From Streptomyces sp. CB01580 (lineage in GTDB: Bacteria; Actinomycetota; Actinomycetes; Streptomycetales; Streptomycetaceae), in contig NZ_LIXJ01000001.1 in NCBI RefSeq assembly GCF_001905795.1, forward strand, positions 496,001 to 560,000: 64,000 nucleotides of DNA, read 5' to 3'. The first letter of the stretch is position 1. The number at the start of each line of letters is the position of its first letter. This document shows positions 34,698 through 43,200 of the stretch, in pieces. The notes below the pieces were generated by a model. The model was not told the origin of the DNA. It made no database searches and saw nothing but the letters and a program-made list of their open reading frames with translations. A program made the translations under genes and the position numbers.

Positions 34698-35990
34698 ATG
34701 CCGGGAGTTGTGCAACCCTCGGAACTCGGAGAGCCGCTCGGGCCGCTGCCGCAGGAGTTCGCTGCGATCGTTCGTCCCGAGATACCCAGCCTGATCAAGG
34801 AGATCGGGCTGGAGGTCACCCGGGCCTACCCCGTGTACGCGCGACTGCTCGACGGCCCGTACGGACAGGGCATCCGGGTGGGCGTGGAGCAGACCATCTC
34901 CGTCTTCGTGGACCAGGTCGCCGAGCCGACCGCCCCCTCCACCCTGCGCGACGAGATGTGCCGGAGGTTCGGCCGGTACGAGGCGTACGAGGGCCGCACC
35001 CTGGACCAGTTGCACGGCGCCTACCGGCTGGGCGCCCGGATCGCGCTCCGCCGGGCCAAGAAGATCGGCCGACGCTACAACCTCTCCCCCACGATGATGC
35101 TCGCCTTCGCCGACGCCCTGTTCACCTACGTCGACGAACTGGAGGCGCTCTCCCGCGAGGGCTACATGGAGGTCCGCGCGGCCTCGGCCGACCACACGGG
35201 CACCCTCAGACGACGGCTGCTGCATCTCCTGCTCGCCGGACGTCCCGTCCCCCGTACGGCCATCGCCGAACTGTGCGAGCAGACCGGCTGGACGATGCCC
35301 GACGAGGTGACGCTCGTGGCGGTGCGCTCCTCGCCGGATCCGGGCGGACCGGGCGCCGACCGGGACGTGCTGGTCGACTTCACCGATCCCCAGCCGCACT
35401 TACTGATCCCGGGGGCGTTCGACGACGCGCGAAGACGCATGCTCGACCGAACGCTCCCGGGGCACCACGCCGCGGTCGGACTGACCGTCCCCACCGCCAT
35501 GGCCTCCGACTCGATCCGCTGGGCCCGCCGGGTGCTCGAACTCGTGGACGCGGGCGTCATCGACGACGAGCCGGTCGTCCGCTGCGAGGACCACCTGATC
35601 ACACTCTGGCTGTTGTCCGACACGGCCCTCCTCGACCAGCTGGCGCGCCGCGAACTCGCCCCGCTCGCCAAAATCAGCGCGAACCGGCGGGAGCGGCTGA
35701 TCGAGACCCTGCGGATCTGGCTCGACACCCGGGGCACCGCCGCCCAGATGGGCGAACTGCTCGACGTGCACCCGCAGACCGTCCGCTACCGGATGCGCAA
35801 CCTGGAATCCATCTTCGGCGAGCAGCTCGTCGACCCCGAGGCCCGGTTCTCGACCGAGGCGGTGCTGCGCGCGCTGCGGCTGCAACTGCGCGCCGGAGGC
35901 GACGACGCCCGCGAACCGCGGGGCGAGCGGGCCGGAATCGGATCACGCACGGCACGACGGGTCAACTTACCCAGCGGTAAGGCGAAATAG
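34698..35990 (+). CDS. PucR/CdaR-type transcriptional regulator
   Basis: A 430-residue regulator. ATG 34698 has AAGGGA 7 bases upstream; the open frame begins earlier without homology. The first 170 residues are helical (the RsbRD-like N-terminal domain common in this group). A central GGDEF-like/CdaR segment follows, and the C-terminal helix-turn-helix of the PucR_HTH30 type is at about 340-395 (LDTRGTAAQMGELLDVHPQT, VRYRMRNLESIFGEQL). Such regulators usually control neighbouring catabolic or transport genes in response to metabolites. The nearest candidates are the secreted-protein genes and the mce operon, about 5 kb away. The C-terminal 40 residues are Arg/Gly-rich. Confidence 0.87.
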   Translation: MPGVVQPSELGEPLGPLPQEFAAIVRPEIPSLIKEIGLEVTRAYPVYARLLDGPYGQGIRVGVEQTISVFVDQVAEPTAPSTLRDEMCRRFGRYEAYEGRTLDQLHGAYRLGARIALRRAKKIGRRYNLSPTMMLAFADALFTYVDELEALSREGYMEVRAASADHTGTLRRRLLHLLLAGRPVPRTAIAELCEQTGWTMPDEVTLVAVRSSPDPGGPGADRDVLVDFTDPQPHLLIPGAFDDARRRMLDRTLPGHHAAVGLTVPTAMASDSIRWARRVLELVDAGVIDDEPVVRCEDHLITLWLLSDTALLDQLARRELAPLAKISANRRERLIETLRIWLDTRGTAAQMGELLDVHPQTVRYRMRNLESIFGEQLVDPEARFSTEAVLRALRLQLRAGGDDAREPRGERAGIGSRTARRVNLPSGKAK

Positions 35991-36136
35991 CCGGTCAGTC
36001 CCAAACGGTTGCCGCACGGAGACGTTCTCAAGGAGAAACCCGGACCTGCGTCCCGTAGACATGGAGGAGTCGGCCGCCCACCCGGCGGCCGTACCCGGCA
36101 GCGCCTCCTGGCCGACCATCCGAGAGGGAACCCCCC

Positions 36137-36400
36137 ATGACCGCCTCGCACCTCCTCGTCCCTGTGCCGATCCCGGACCGGGTCGCCGCGCTGATCGGGT
36201 CCTGCATTCCCCCGCACATCCTGCGGGCGGAGCGCGACGCCGCGTGCGCCGCGCGGGAGGTGCGCCGGTTCCGCGGTCCGCGGCTCTGTGCCGAGGACCA
36301 GGCGGACCGCGAGCAGGCGCTCGGGGAACTGGCACGCGCCAACAAGATCCTCGCCGCTCATCACCCGGGGCTGCCGGTGCGCCCCGGCAGTGCCTGGTGA
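36137..36400 (+). CDS. Small protein of unknown function (87 aa)
   Basis: An 87-residue protein. ATG 36137 has GAGAGGGAA about 6 bases upstream. It is soluble and rich in Arg, Ala and Leu, with a probable helical hairpin (ILRAERDAACAAREVRRFRG, then ADREQALGELARANKILAAH) and no targeting signal. I do not recognise it. It is convergent with the YchJ-family gene 13 bp away. Coding is supported by the RBS and codon pattern rather than by homology. Confidence 0.6.
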   Translation: MTASHLLVPVPIPDRVAALIGSCIPPHILRAERDAACAAREVRRFRGPRLCAEDQADREQALGELARANKILAAHHPGLPVRPGSAW

Positions 36401-36413
36401 TCCGGCGCGGAAC

Positions 36414-36863
36414 CTACTCGGCGAAGTCCGCGGCCTCGTACACCCAGGCGCCCTCGGACCGCACGAAGCGGCTCCTCTCGTACAGCGAGTCCGGCTGTCC
36501 GGCAGCGGTGAAGTGCGCGCGGAAGGTGACCGTGCCCGTGGTGTGGAAGGCGCTGCCGTCGGTCGTCCCCAGGACCTCCAGGCGCACCCATCGCATTCCG
36601 GGATCGAAGTCGACGGCGGGCGGCCGGGTGCGGGGGTGCCAGGTGCGGAGCAGATACGCCTCGTCCCGGACGGCGAACGCCGCGTACCGGGAGCGCATCA
36701 GGGCCTCGCAGGTCGAAGCGGCCGCGGTGCCCGCGTGGAACCGGCCGCAGCAGTCGCCGTAGGTGCCGGGCAGTCCGCAGGGGCACGGCGACCGGTCGGT
36801 GATCGCTGAGGGCCGCCCGGCGGGGGCGGTGGACCGCCTCGGTCGTGTGGTGCGTCGTGACAT
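36414..36863 (-). CDS. YchJ-family (UPF0225) protein with SEC-C-like zinc motif
   Basis: A 149-residue protein with the N-terminal metal motif CPCGLPGTYGDCCGRFH (Cys27, Cys29, Cys38, Cys39, His43), followed by the NTF2-like body seen in YchJ proteins: ALMRSRYAAF, YLLRTWHPRTRP and FRAHFTAAG. The family is widespread and its function is uncertain, with metal-dependent binding suspected. ATG 36863 is used. It lies downstream of the methyltransferase gene in the same direction, with a hairpin between them. Confidence 0.9.
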   Translation of the reverse strand: MSRRTTRPRRSTAPAGRPSAITDRSPCPCGLPGTYGDCCGRFHAGTAAASTCEALMRSRYAAFAVRDEAYLLRTWHPRTRPPAVDFDPGMRWVRLEVLGTTDGSAFHTTGTVTFRAHFTAAGQPDSLYERSRFVRSEGAWVYEAADFAE

Positions 36864-36884
36864 GCGTCCATTGTGTCCTGCGGG

Positions 36885-36904
36885 CCCGGGCGGGACGGCC
36901 CGGG
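36885..36904. terminator. GC-rich hairpin in a leftward intergenic gap
   Basis: CCCGGGC (36885-36891) and GCCCGGG (36898-36904) give a 7-bp stem and 6-base loop between two leftward genes, downstream of the methyltransferase stop. Confidence 0.5.
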
Positions 36905-36929
36905 AGATCCGGGGCCCGGCCGGGGGCGG

Positions 36930-37739
36930 TCAGGGCTTGCGGGCGACCCCCGCGTAGCCCGGGATCGGCTCGTCCCCGGGGACATCGACGGCCTCGCCGA
37001 GTTCCGGGTGCCAGTCCGCGGAGAGCGAGACACCCGGCTCGACGAGTTCGAGCCCGTCGAAGAACGCGGTGAGCTCGGCGCGGGACCGCAGCCGCAGCGT
37101 CATCCCACGCGCCTTGTACATGGCGGAGGCCGTCGCCGCCCCCTCCGGGTCGTAGTCCCCCGTGGTCTGCGAGAGCACCAGGAAACTTCCCGGGGGGAGC
37201 CGGCTCACCAGGCGGTCGACGATCTCGGCCGCGCCGTCCTCGTCGTCCAGGAAGTGCAGCAGGGCCAGCATCGACAGAGCGATCGGCCGGTCGAAGTCGA
37301 GGACGCGGCCGGCCTGTTCGAGAATGGCCTCCGGTTCGCGCGCGTCGGCCTGGATGTAGTCGGTGGCCCCCTCGGGGGTGGAGCGCAGCAGGGCCGCCGC
37401 GTGCGCGAGGACGATCGGGTCGTTGTCGCAGTAGACGACGCGCGCGTCCGGGGCGACGCGCTGGGCTATCTGGTGGAGGTTGGGCTCGGTGGGGATTCCG
37501 GCGCCGATGTCGAGGAACTGACGGATGCCGTTGTCCGCCAGCCACCGGGTGGCCCGGTGCATGAAGGCCCGGTTGACCCGGGCCATGTCCCGCCCCCGGG
37601 GCTGGAGGGCCAGCAGCTCCCGGGCCATCCGTTCGTCGACCGGGTAGTTGTCCTTGCCACCGAGAAACCAGTCGTACATCCGTGCGGGATGCGGACGGCT
37701 GGTGTCGATCTCCACGGCTCGGGGCTCGTGCCCGGTCAT
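36930..37739 (-). CDS. SAM-dependent methyltransferase (PF04672-like)
   Basis: A 269-residue protein. ATG 37739 is preferred since GGAG lies 7 bases upstream; four more codons are open before it. The actinobacterial family signature is clear: RPHPARMYDWFLGGKDNYPV near the N-terminus, then the SAM-binding FLDIGAGIPTEPNLHQ (about 74-90), VVYCDNDPIVLAHA, and the LHFLDDEDGA segment. This is a large Streptomyces family (formerly DUF574) of Rossmann-fold methyltransferases whose substrates are mostly unknown. Its members often neighbour XRE/DUF397 regulators, as here. Confidence 0.9.
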   Translation of the reverse strand: MTGHEPRAVEIDTSRPHPARMYDWFLGGKDNYPVDERMARELLALQPRGRDMARVNRAFMHRATRWLADNGIRQFLDIGAGIPTEPNLHQIAQRVAPDARVVYCDNDPIVLAHAAALLRSTPEGATDYIQADAREPEAILEQAGRVLDFDRPIALSMLALLHFLDDEDGAAEIVDRLVSRLPPGSFLVLSQTTGDYDPEGAATASAMYKARGMTLRLRSRAELTAFFDGLELVEPGVSLSADWHPELGEAVDVPGDEPIPGYAGVARKP

Positions 37740-37852
37740 AGCGCGCTCCATGGGTCCATAGGTCGGCGGACAGCAGCAGTGCGGGACGCGGGCGGGTCCC
37801 GGCGCCGGGGTTTTGAGGAAGGAACCCTCGGACCGGCATCGGGACCCACCGC

Positions 37853-38089
37853 TCAGGTCAGGAGGAAGTCCGCCTGACCCGACTTGGCTCCCTGGATGAA
37901 GGCGGCGATCTCGTGGTGCGAGTAGATGAGTGCGGGGCCGTCGGGATCGGCGGACTGGCGGACGGCGACCCTGCCGTCGGACAGTTTCATGGCTTCGACG
38001 CAGTTGCCCCCGTTCCCACCGCTCCACGGCTTGTGCCAGCCCTCGGTACCGAGTTCGGCGGCCGGCATGCCGTTGTATATGGGATCCAT
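37853..38089 (-). CDS. DUF397 protein, partner of the XRE regulator
   Basis: A 78-residue protein starting at ATG 38089 with AAGGAG 5 bases upstream; the start overlaps the regulator stop by 1 bp (TGATG). It carries the DUF397 pattern W-x-KPWSGGNGGNCVEA, then VAVRQSADPDGPALIYSHHE and a C-terminal helix FIQGAKSG. It is a closer match to the family than the protein at 2998-3189. It probably works with the upstream WhiJ-type regulator as an antagonist or effector. Confidence 0.92.
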   Translation of the reverse strand: MDPIYNGMPAAELGTEGWHKPWSGGNGGNCVEAMKLSDGRVAVRQSADPDGPALIYSHHEIAAFIQGAKSGQADFLLT

Positions 38090-38949
38090 CACAGCTCCTT
38101 GCGGAAATCCCGGAGGATCTCCTTCGTGCGTTGTGCAGTCGCGGCCTGAGCCGCCATGCGGTCCATGACTTCGAGGTAGGAGGCCACCTCGGGGCGCGCG
38201 TCGAAGTAGACGGCACCGGTCAGGTACTCGCTGTAAACCATGTCGGGGAGTTCGGGCACTCCGAAGCGGAAGATGACGAAGGGGCCGTAGGTGCCCGGGT
38301 GGTGACCGGTCGAGAACTCCGCGATCTGCAGTGTGACATGCGGCATCTCGGCGGCCTCCAGCAGCCGGTCGATCTGCCCGCGCATCGCGTCGACGCTGCC
38401 GACGGGGCGGCGCAGCACCGTCTCGTCCATCACCACCCACAGCTTCGGGGCGTCCGGCCCGTGGAGCAGGGACTGACGTCTCATGCGCAGCGCGACATGG
38501 CGTTCGATGTCCTCGGGCCTGGTCTGGCCGACGGCACCCGTGCGCAGCACCGAGCGCGCGTAGTCCTCGGTCTGGAGCAGACCGGGGACGAAGTGCGGCT
38601 CGTACATGCGCAGGAGGCTCGCGGCGCCCTCCAGACTGACGTACATGCTGAACCAGTCGGGGAGCACGTCGTGGTAGCGCTGCCACCAGCCGGGCTTGTT
38701 GGCCTCCTCGGCGAGCTCCACGAAGGCGTCGGCCTCGTCGTCGGAGATGCCGTACGCCTTCAGCAGCATCTGGACGTAGGGGATCTTCAGGGCGACCTCG
38801 GCGGTCTCCATCCTGCGTACCGTCGCGGGTGCGACCCGCAGCACCTTGGCAGCCTGGTCACGGCTCAGGCCGACACGCTCCCGCAGATCCTGCAGGCGCT
38901 TGCCGAGAACGACCTGACCGACGGTCGGGGCGGACCGCGGTTCGCTCAC
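38089..38949 (-). CDS. XRE-family regulator with DUF5753 (WhiJ-like), second copy
   Basis: A 286-residue regulator. GTG 38949 is chosen because GGGGAGG lies 6 bases upstream; ATG 38964 is five codons earlier but overlaps the RBS. The Cro/C1 helix-turn-helix is at about 12-68 (GKRLQDLRERVGLSRDQAA, then KVLRVAPATVRRMETAEVAL). DUF5753 follows, with HFVPGLLQTEDYARSVLRTG and RMRRQSLL. The gene is divergent from a HATPase-type regulator, and the palindrome at 39012-39032 lies between them. Together with DUF397 this makes a complete whiJ-type locus. Confidence 0.92.
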   Translation of the reverse strand: MSEPRSAPTVGQVVLGKRLQDLRERVGLSRDQAAKVLRVAPATVRRMETAEVALKIPYVQMLLKAYGISDDEADAFVELAEEANKPGWWQRYHDVLPDWFSMYVSLEGAASLLRMYEPHFVPGLLQTEDYARSVLRTGAVGQTRPEDIERHVALRMRRQSLLHGPDAPKLWVVMDETVLRRPVGSVDAMRGQIDRLLEAAEMPHVTLQIAEFSTGHHPGTYGPFVIFRFGVPELPDMVYSEYLTGAVYFDARPEVASYLEVMDRMAAQAATAQRTKEILRDFRKEL

Positions 38950-39011
38950 TTCAGACCTCCCCATGCGCTGTTTGGCAGCAGTGTGCCATGAGCGGGACCC
39001 CGTGACACAGT

Positions 39012-39032
39012 CACTCTGAAATTTTCAGAGTG
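39012..39032. promoter_or_regulatory. Perfect 21-bp palindrome, candidate operator
   Basis: Arms CACTCTGAAA (39012-39021) and TTTCAGAGTG (39023-39032) are perfect inverted repeats around a single T. It lies 63 bp upstream of the XRE start and 117 bp from the HATPase start. A weaker repeat TGGCA-N6-TGCCA lies at about 38972-38987, closer to the XRE gene. The sequence is unrelated to the palindrome at 2024-2044, so each XRE protein probably has its own site. Confidence 0.65.
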
Positions 39033-39148
39033 CCTCTTGCCAAGTGTTCCGGACAGGGGGAAAGTTGTTGAGGGAACCAGTTCACGTAGTCACGACCGCG
39101 GTCATTCGTGTGCGAACGCGGAGCGTGACGTAGCCCCCACTGTGAGGA

Positions 39149-39613
39149 ATGGTTGTGGCACCTGGCAGTGCGCTCATCCCCCGGCTCATGGACCTCAGCC
39201 CCGGGACCGAAGCGCTCCGGTACTGCTTCGCGCTGCCGGCACACCCGGAGTCCGTGGCCGGCGCGCGGCAGCTGGCACGGGCCCGGTTCGACGAGTGGCG
39301 GCTGGACGACGACGCGTACGAGGCGGCGGTCCTGATCGTCTCGGAGCTGGTCACCAACGCGGTGGTGCACACCCGGAGCGCCCGCGTCGTGTGCGAGCTG
39401 CGATGTCTCGGCAGACGGTTGCGCATAGCCGTGCAGGACCAGGGGTACCAGACCGGCGGGCCGAAGCTGTGCCGTACCGCCTCCGGCGAGCACGGACGCG
39501 GACTGCTGCTCGTCGACGCGATGTGCAGTACGTGGGGTTCCCGCTACGCGGAGTTCGGCTCGGGCCGCATCGTGTGGGCGGAGCTGCCGCACGGTTCGGA
39601 GCGCTCATGCTGA
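39149..39613 (+). CDS. HATPase-fold ATP-binding regulatory protein (RsbW/AbaA-like)
   Basis: A 154-residue protein with an intact N-box (VSELVTNAVVHT), a D-x-G-like box (VQDQGY) and GEHGRGLLLVDAM as the ATP-lid/G2 region. These features are typical of the Streptomyces anti-sigma-like ATP-binding proteins that pair with WhiJ-type loci. Unlike the copy at 1494-1994 its ATP-site residues are present. The start at 39149 (ATG) follows GAGGA. It overlaps the following small gene. Confidence 0.88.
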   Translation: MVVAPGSALIPRLMDLSPGTEALRYCFALPAHPESVAGARQLARARFDEWRLDDDAYEAAVLIVSELVTNAVVHTRSARVVCELRCLGRRLRIAVQDQGYQTGGPKLCRTASGEHGRGLLLVDAMCSTWGSRYAEFGSGRIVWAELPHGSERSC

Positions 39614-40047
39614 GGAACGCGATGTCGCATCTGCGCAGGGCACGCCGGCCCCACGACTCCGGGCCCCCCGCCGGGACGGAGACGGTGCGGCTGCCGCTGC
39701 CGCCCGCGTTCTCGGCGACCCTGGGCTGCGACGCCGTGGGCGTGCCGGCGCGCCACGGCTTCCGTTTGCTGTCCCACCTGCCACGCACCGGTTGCGTCTT
39801 CGCGGACACGGACCTGTGGTGGTGGATCGTGCCCGCGGGCTCCGACCTGGATCTGGACTGGCCGGTGCAGGTCGCCTACGTGCGCGGGGCGCGGGTTCCG
39901 GCGGACCGGCCGAGGCTGATCCACCGGCCCGACAACCACACGCCGTACACCCCGCCCATCCCCCTCTTCCTGATGGTCTGCCAGGTGATGGGCGTGACCC
40001 CGTCGTGGGCGCCGTCCGGTGGCGCACGCACGGTCTCCGCTCCCTGA
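39607..40047 (+). CDS. Uncharacterised protein translationally coupled to the HATPase gene
   Basis: A 146-residue soluble protein starting at ATG 39607, 7 bases inside the preceding gene, so translation is coupled. A Trp-rich block (DTDLWWWIVPAGSDLDLDWP) and a C-terminal hydrophobic/Pro-rich segment (TPYTPPIPLFLMVCQVMG) stand out. I do not recognise the family by name; it resembles small proteins repeatedly found next to these HATPase genes in streptomycetes. Longer open frames upstream overlap the HATPase gene and are shadows. Confidence 0.7.
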   Translation: MLRNAMSHLRRARRPHDSGPPAGTETVRLPLPPAFSATLGCDAVGVPARHGFRLLSHLPRTGCVFADTDLWWWIVPAGSDLDLDWPVQVAYVRGARVPADRPRLIHRPDNHTPYTPPIPLFLMVCQVMGVTPSWAPSGGARTVSAP

Positions 40048-40200
40048 CGCGGACGGTTCACGGTCCCGGATCCCGGGCGTCGCGCCGCACGGCGCCGCGG
40101 CATACTCCCCGCCACCCCGCCCATCGGTCTCCCCCGGTACCCCCGCACCTCGGTCGACCTGGGGATTCATCGAGCGGATGCCCTGGTCACGCTGCGTTGT

Positions 40201-40229
40201 CAGTGGTCCGTTCTACTGTGGCACCACTG
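40201..40229. promoter_or_regulatory. Inverted repeat upstream of the yeh-like operon
   Basis: CAGTGGT (40201-40207) and ACCACTG (40223-40229) are a perfect 7-bp inverted repeat, 15 bp apart, about 55-80 bp before the first gene of the five-gene cluster. TTGTCA overlaps its left edge (40197-40202) and could be a -35 element. It is a candidate operator; no regulator gene is adjacent. Confidence 0.45.
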
Positions 40230-40282
40230 ATCGAAAACCCGCCGGAGCGCGGGGCGTCCAGGTGTGAAAGGGGGGCGGACCC

Positions 40283-43200
40283 GTGCGCCGCTGGGAATAC
40301 GTCGAGGGCACCGCGTCGAAGTTCTGGGAGACCGGGGCCGAGGGCTCCGTGGTGACGGTGCGTCATGGACGATGCGGAAGCACCGGCCGCACACAGACGA
40401 AGGAGTACGCGTCGGCCGAGGCCGCCGCGGAGCAGGTCCGCAAGTCGATCGCGGAGAAGGAGAAGAAGGGGTACCGCGAGGTGGCCGCCTCGGACGTGCC
40501 CGCCGCATCGGCGGCCGGAGGCGCCCCGGCGGTCCCGGACACGCCTCCCGCCGAGGGACCGCCGGCCCTGCCGGACGAGGACACGTTCACGCTCCCGGCC
40601 AAGTGGAAGAGCATCCTCCTTCCGCGGCGCGGCGGATCGCCCCGGGTGCCGGGCGGGCTCCCGTCGGGAGCGTTCGAGGAGATCGACACAGCCGTCGCGG
40701 AGCAGGCGTCGTGGATCCAGCGGTTCGTCGACTCCTCCGACTCGGACCGCGGGCTGGCCGACCGGCTGCGGGCACATGTCTCGGGGGATCCGACACCGGC
40801 CGGCGCGGCCCTGCTCACCTCGATCGTCCCGCTGCCCCTGCCCGACTCCGCCTGGGCGCACCTGTGGACCGAGCGGTACGGCCTGCCGTTCGCCGCGTGC
40901 GCGGCCGCCGAGATGCTCTCGGTCGAGGCGACGTGGCAGCAGGCCGGCGGTTCGCGGACCATGCCGAAGCTGCAGGTGCTCACCCGCCCCCACCACACGT
41001 ACTGGATGCGGAACCGCCGGCCGGTCACGGACCGGGTGCGCGCACTCCTGGCCGCGGCCGACGAGGAGACCTACCGCGCGGCGGTCGCGGCGCTGGCCGA
41101 GCGCCGTACCGACGTCATCCGCAAGGTCTCCGTCTCCTATCTGGTGCCGAGCGAGACGGACTGGGTCGACGAGCTCTGTGCCGATCCCCGGGTGCTGGAC
41201 GAGCACGACGACAGCCTGCTGACGATGATGTTCGCCTCGCTGTACTCCGGCGATCAGGTGACGGGATTCACCCACCGGCCGCCCCTCGCCTACAACGCGG
41301 CGCTCGTCGCGACGCTGGCCGAGGGCATCGGAACGGCCGTCGCCCCACTGCTGGCCGATCAGCTCAAGGGCGGGGTCTACTACGCCGACGCGGTGAAGGC
41401 CGCCGCCGAAGCCCTGGCCGAGATCCCCACCGACGAGGCGTTCCTCGCCCTGCTGGCGCACGCGGACCTCAAGCACGTGCGTCCGGCCCTCTTCGAAGCC
41501 ATGCGCCGCTGTCCGGTGCGGGCCGTGCGCCTGTTGGCCGCCGAGTCGCGGCACGCCTCGGGCGCGGCGGCCGACCGGACGCGGCAGCTGATCCGGGGCC
41601 ACCTCGCGACCTGCCGCGAGGCGGTGTCCCTCGCGCTCGGCGGTCTGGACGCCGAGGTCGTCGAGGTCGTGGAGCCGCTGCTGAACCCGGTGGGTCTGGT
41701 CCCCGACGCCCCCGCCGACGCGCTCCCGGAGGTCCTGACGACGCCGCCCTGGTCCCGCCCCCGCACCAAGGCCAAGGCCCTGGTCGTGACCGGTCTGACC
41801 ACCGAGTCCGCGCCCTCGGTCGAGTGGCTGCCCGGCGAACGGGATGCCTGGGCCGCCACCACGTCCTGGTACACGACCGAGCGCACCGGCGGACGGCGGG
41901 CGGGATGGGACGTGAACGACCCCGCCGTCCATCACGACCTGCGCGGAGACCATCTCTCCTCGGCCTGGCTCTACGTCCACGGCCCCGAGGAGCTGGTGGC
42001 CCCGTACCTCGCCACCTGGGATCCGACCGACCTGTGGGACGCCGAGGACACCTTCAAACCGATCGCGGCCCGTTTCGGCCTCGCCGCTCTGCCGCTGCTG
42101 CTGCGCGCCGCTCCCCGCCAGCCCGCCTCTCTCGCTCCGGTGCTGCTCCCGTTCGTCGACGTGGGCGTCGCCCGCCAGATGGCGGACTGGGCGGTGCGTC
42201 TCAAGTCCGTGGCGGCGACGGCACGTTCCTGGTTCGCCCGGCACGGCGCGGCCGCCGCCCCGCTGCTGGTGCCCGATGCCGTGGGCAAGGCCGGCCCCGC
42301 CCGGCGCGCCGCCGAGCAGGCGCTGACGCTGATCTCCTCGCTGCACGGCGACGAGGCGGTGCGCGAGGCCGCCCGTGGGTACGGCCCCGAGGCCCTGGCC
42401 GCGGTGGAGGGGCTGCTGGCCGCGGATCCGCTGGAGCGGGCGCTGCCCGCCAGGATGCCCGAGCTCCCGGCCTGGGCGGAACCCGCGCTGCTGCCCCAGA
42501 TCCTGGTCCGGTCCGGCGGTGCGCTGCCTCGGCCGTCGGTGCGCCACGCGCTGACGACCCTGGCGCTGTCCAAGTCCGGCGACGTGTACCCCAGTGTCGG
42601 CCGGCTCGTCGAGACGGCCGAACCCGCGACGCTCGCCGCGTTCGCCTGGGCCCTGTTCGAACAGTGGCAGCTGGCCAACATGCCCGCGAAGGAGTCGTGG
42701 GTGCTGCACGCGCTGGGGCTGCTGGGCGACGACGAGACGGTGCGCAGGCTCACTCCGGTCATCCGGACCTGGCCCGGTGAGGGCGCCCACCACCGGGCCG
42801 TGGAGGGCCTGGACGTCCTGGCGACGATCGGCAGCGACGTCGCGCTGCTGCATCTGCACGCGATCGCGCAGCGGGTGAAGTTCAAGGGGCTGAAGGCCCG
42901 GGCCCAGGAGAAGATCGCCGAGGTCGCGGCCGGACTGGGGCTGACCGGGGAACAGCTCTCCGACCGCCTGGTGCCGGACCTCGGCCTGGACGAGGACGGT
43001 TCGACCGTCGTCGACTACGGATCGCGGACGTTCACGGTCGGTTTCGACGAGCAGCTGCGGCCGTACGTGCTGGACGGGGACGGCAAGCGCCGCAAGGACC
43101 TGCCCAAGCCGGGCGCCCGGGACGACGCGGAGCTCGCCCCGGCGGAGCGCAAGCGGTTCATGGCGCTCAAGAAGGACGTCAGGACGATCGCGTCGGACCA

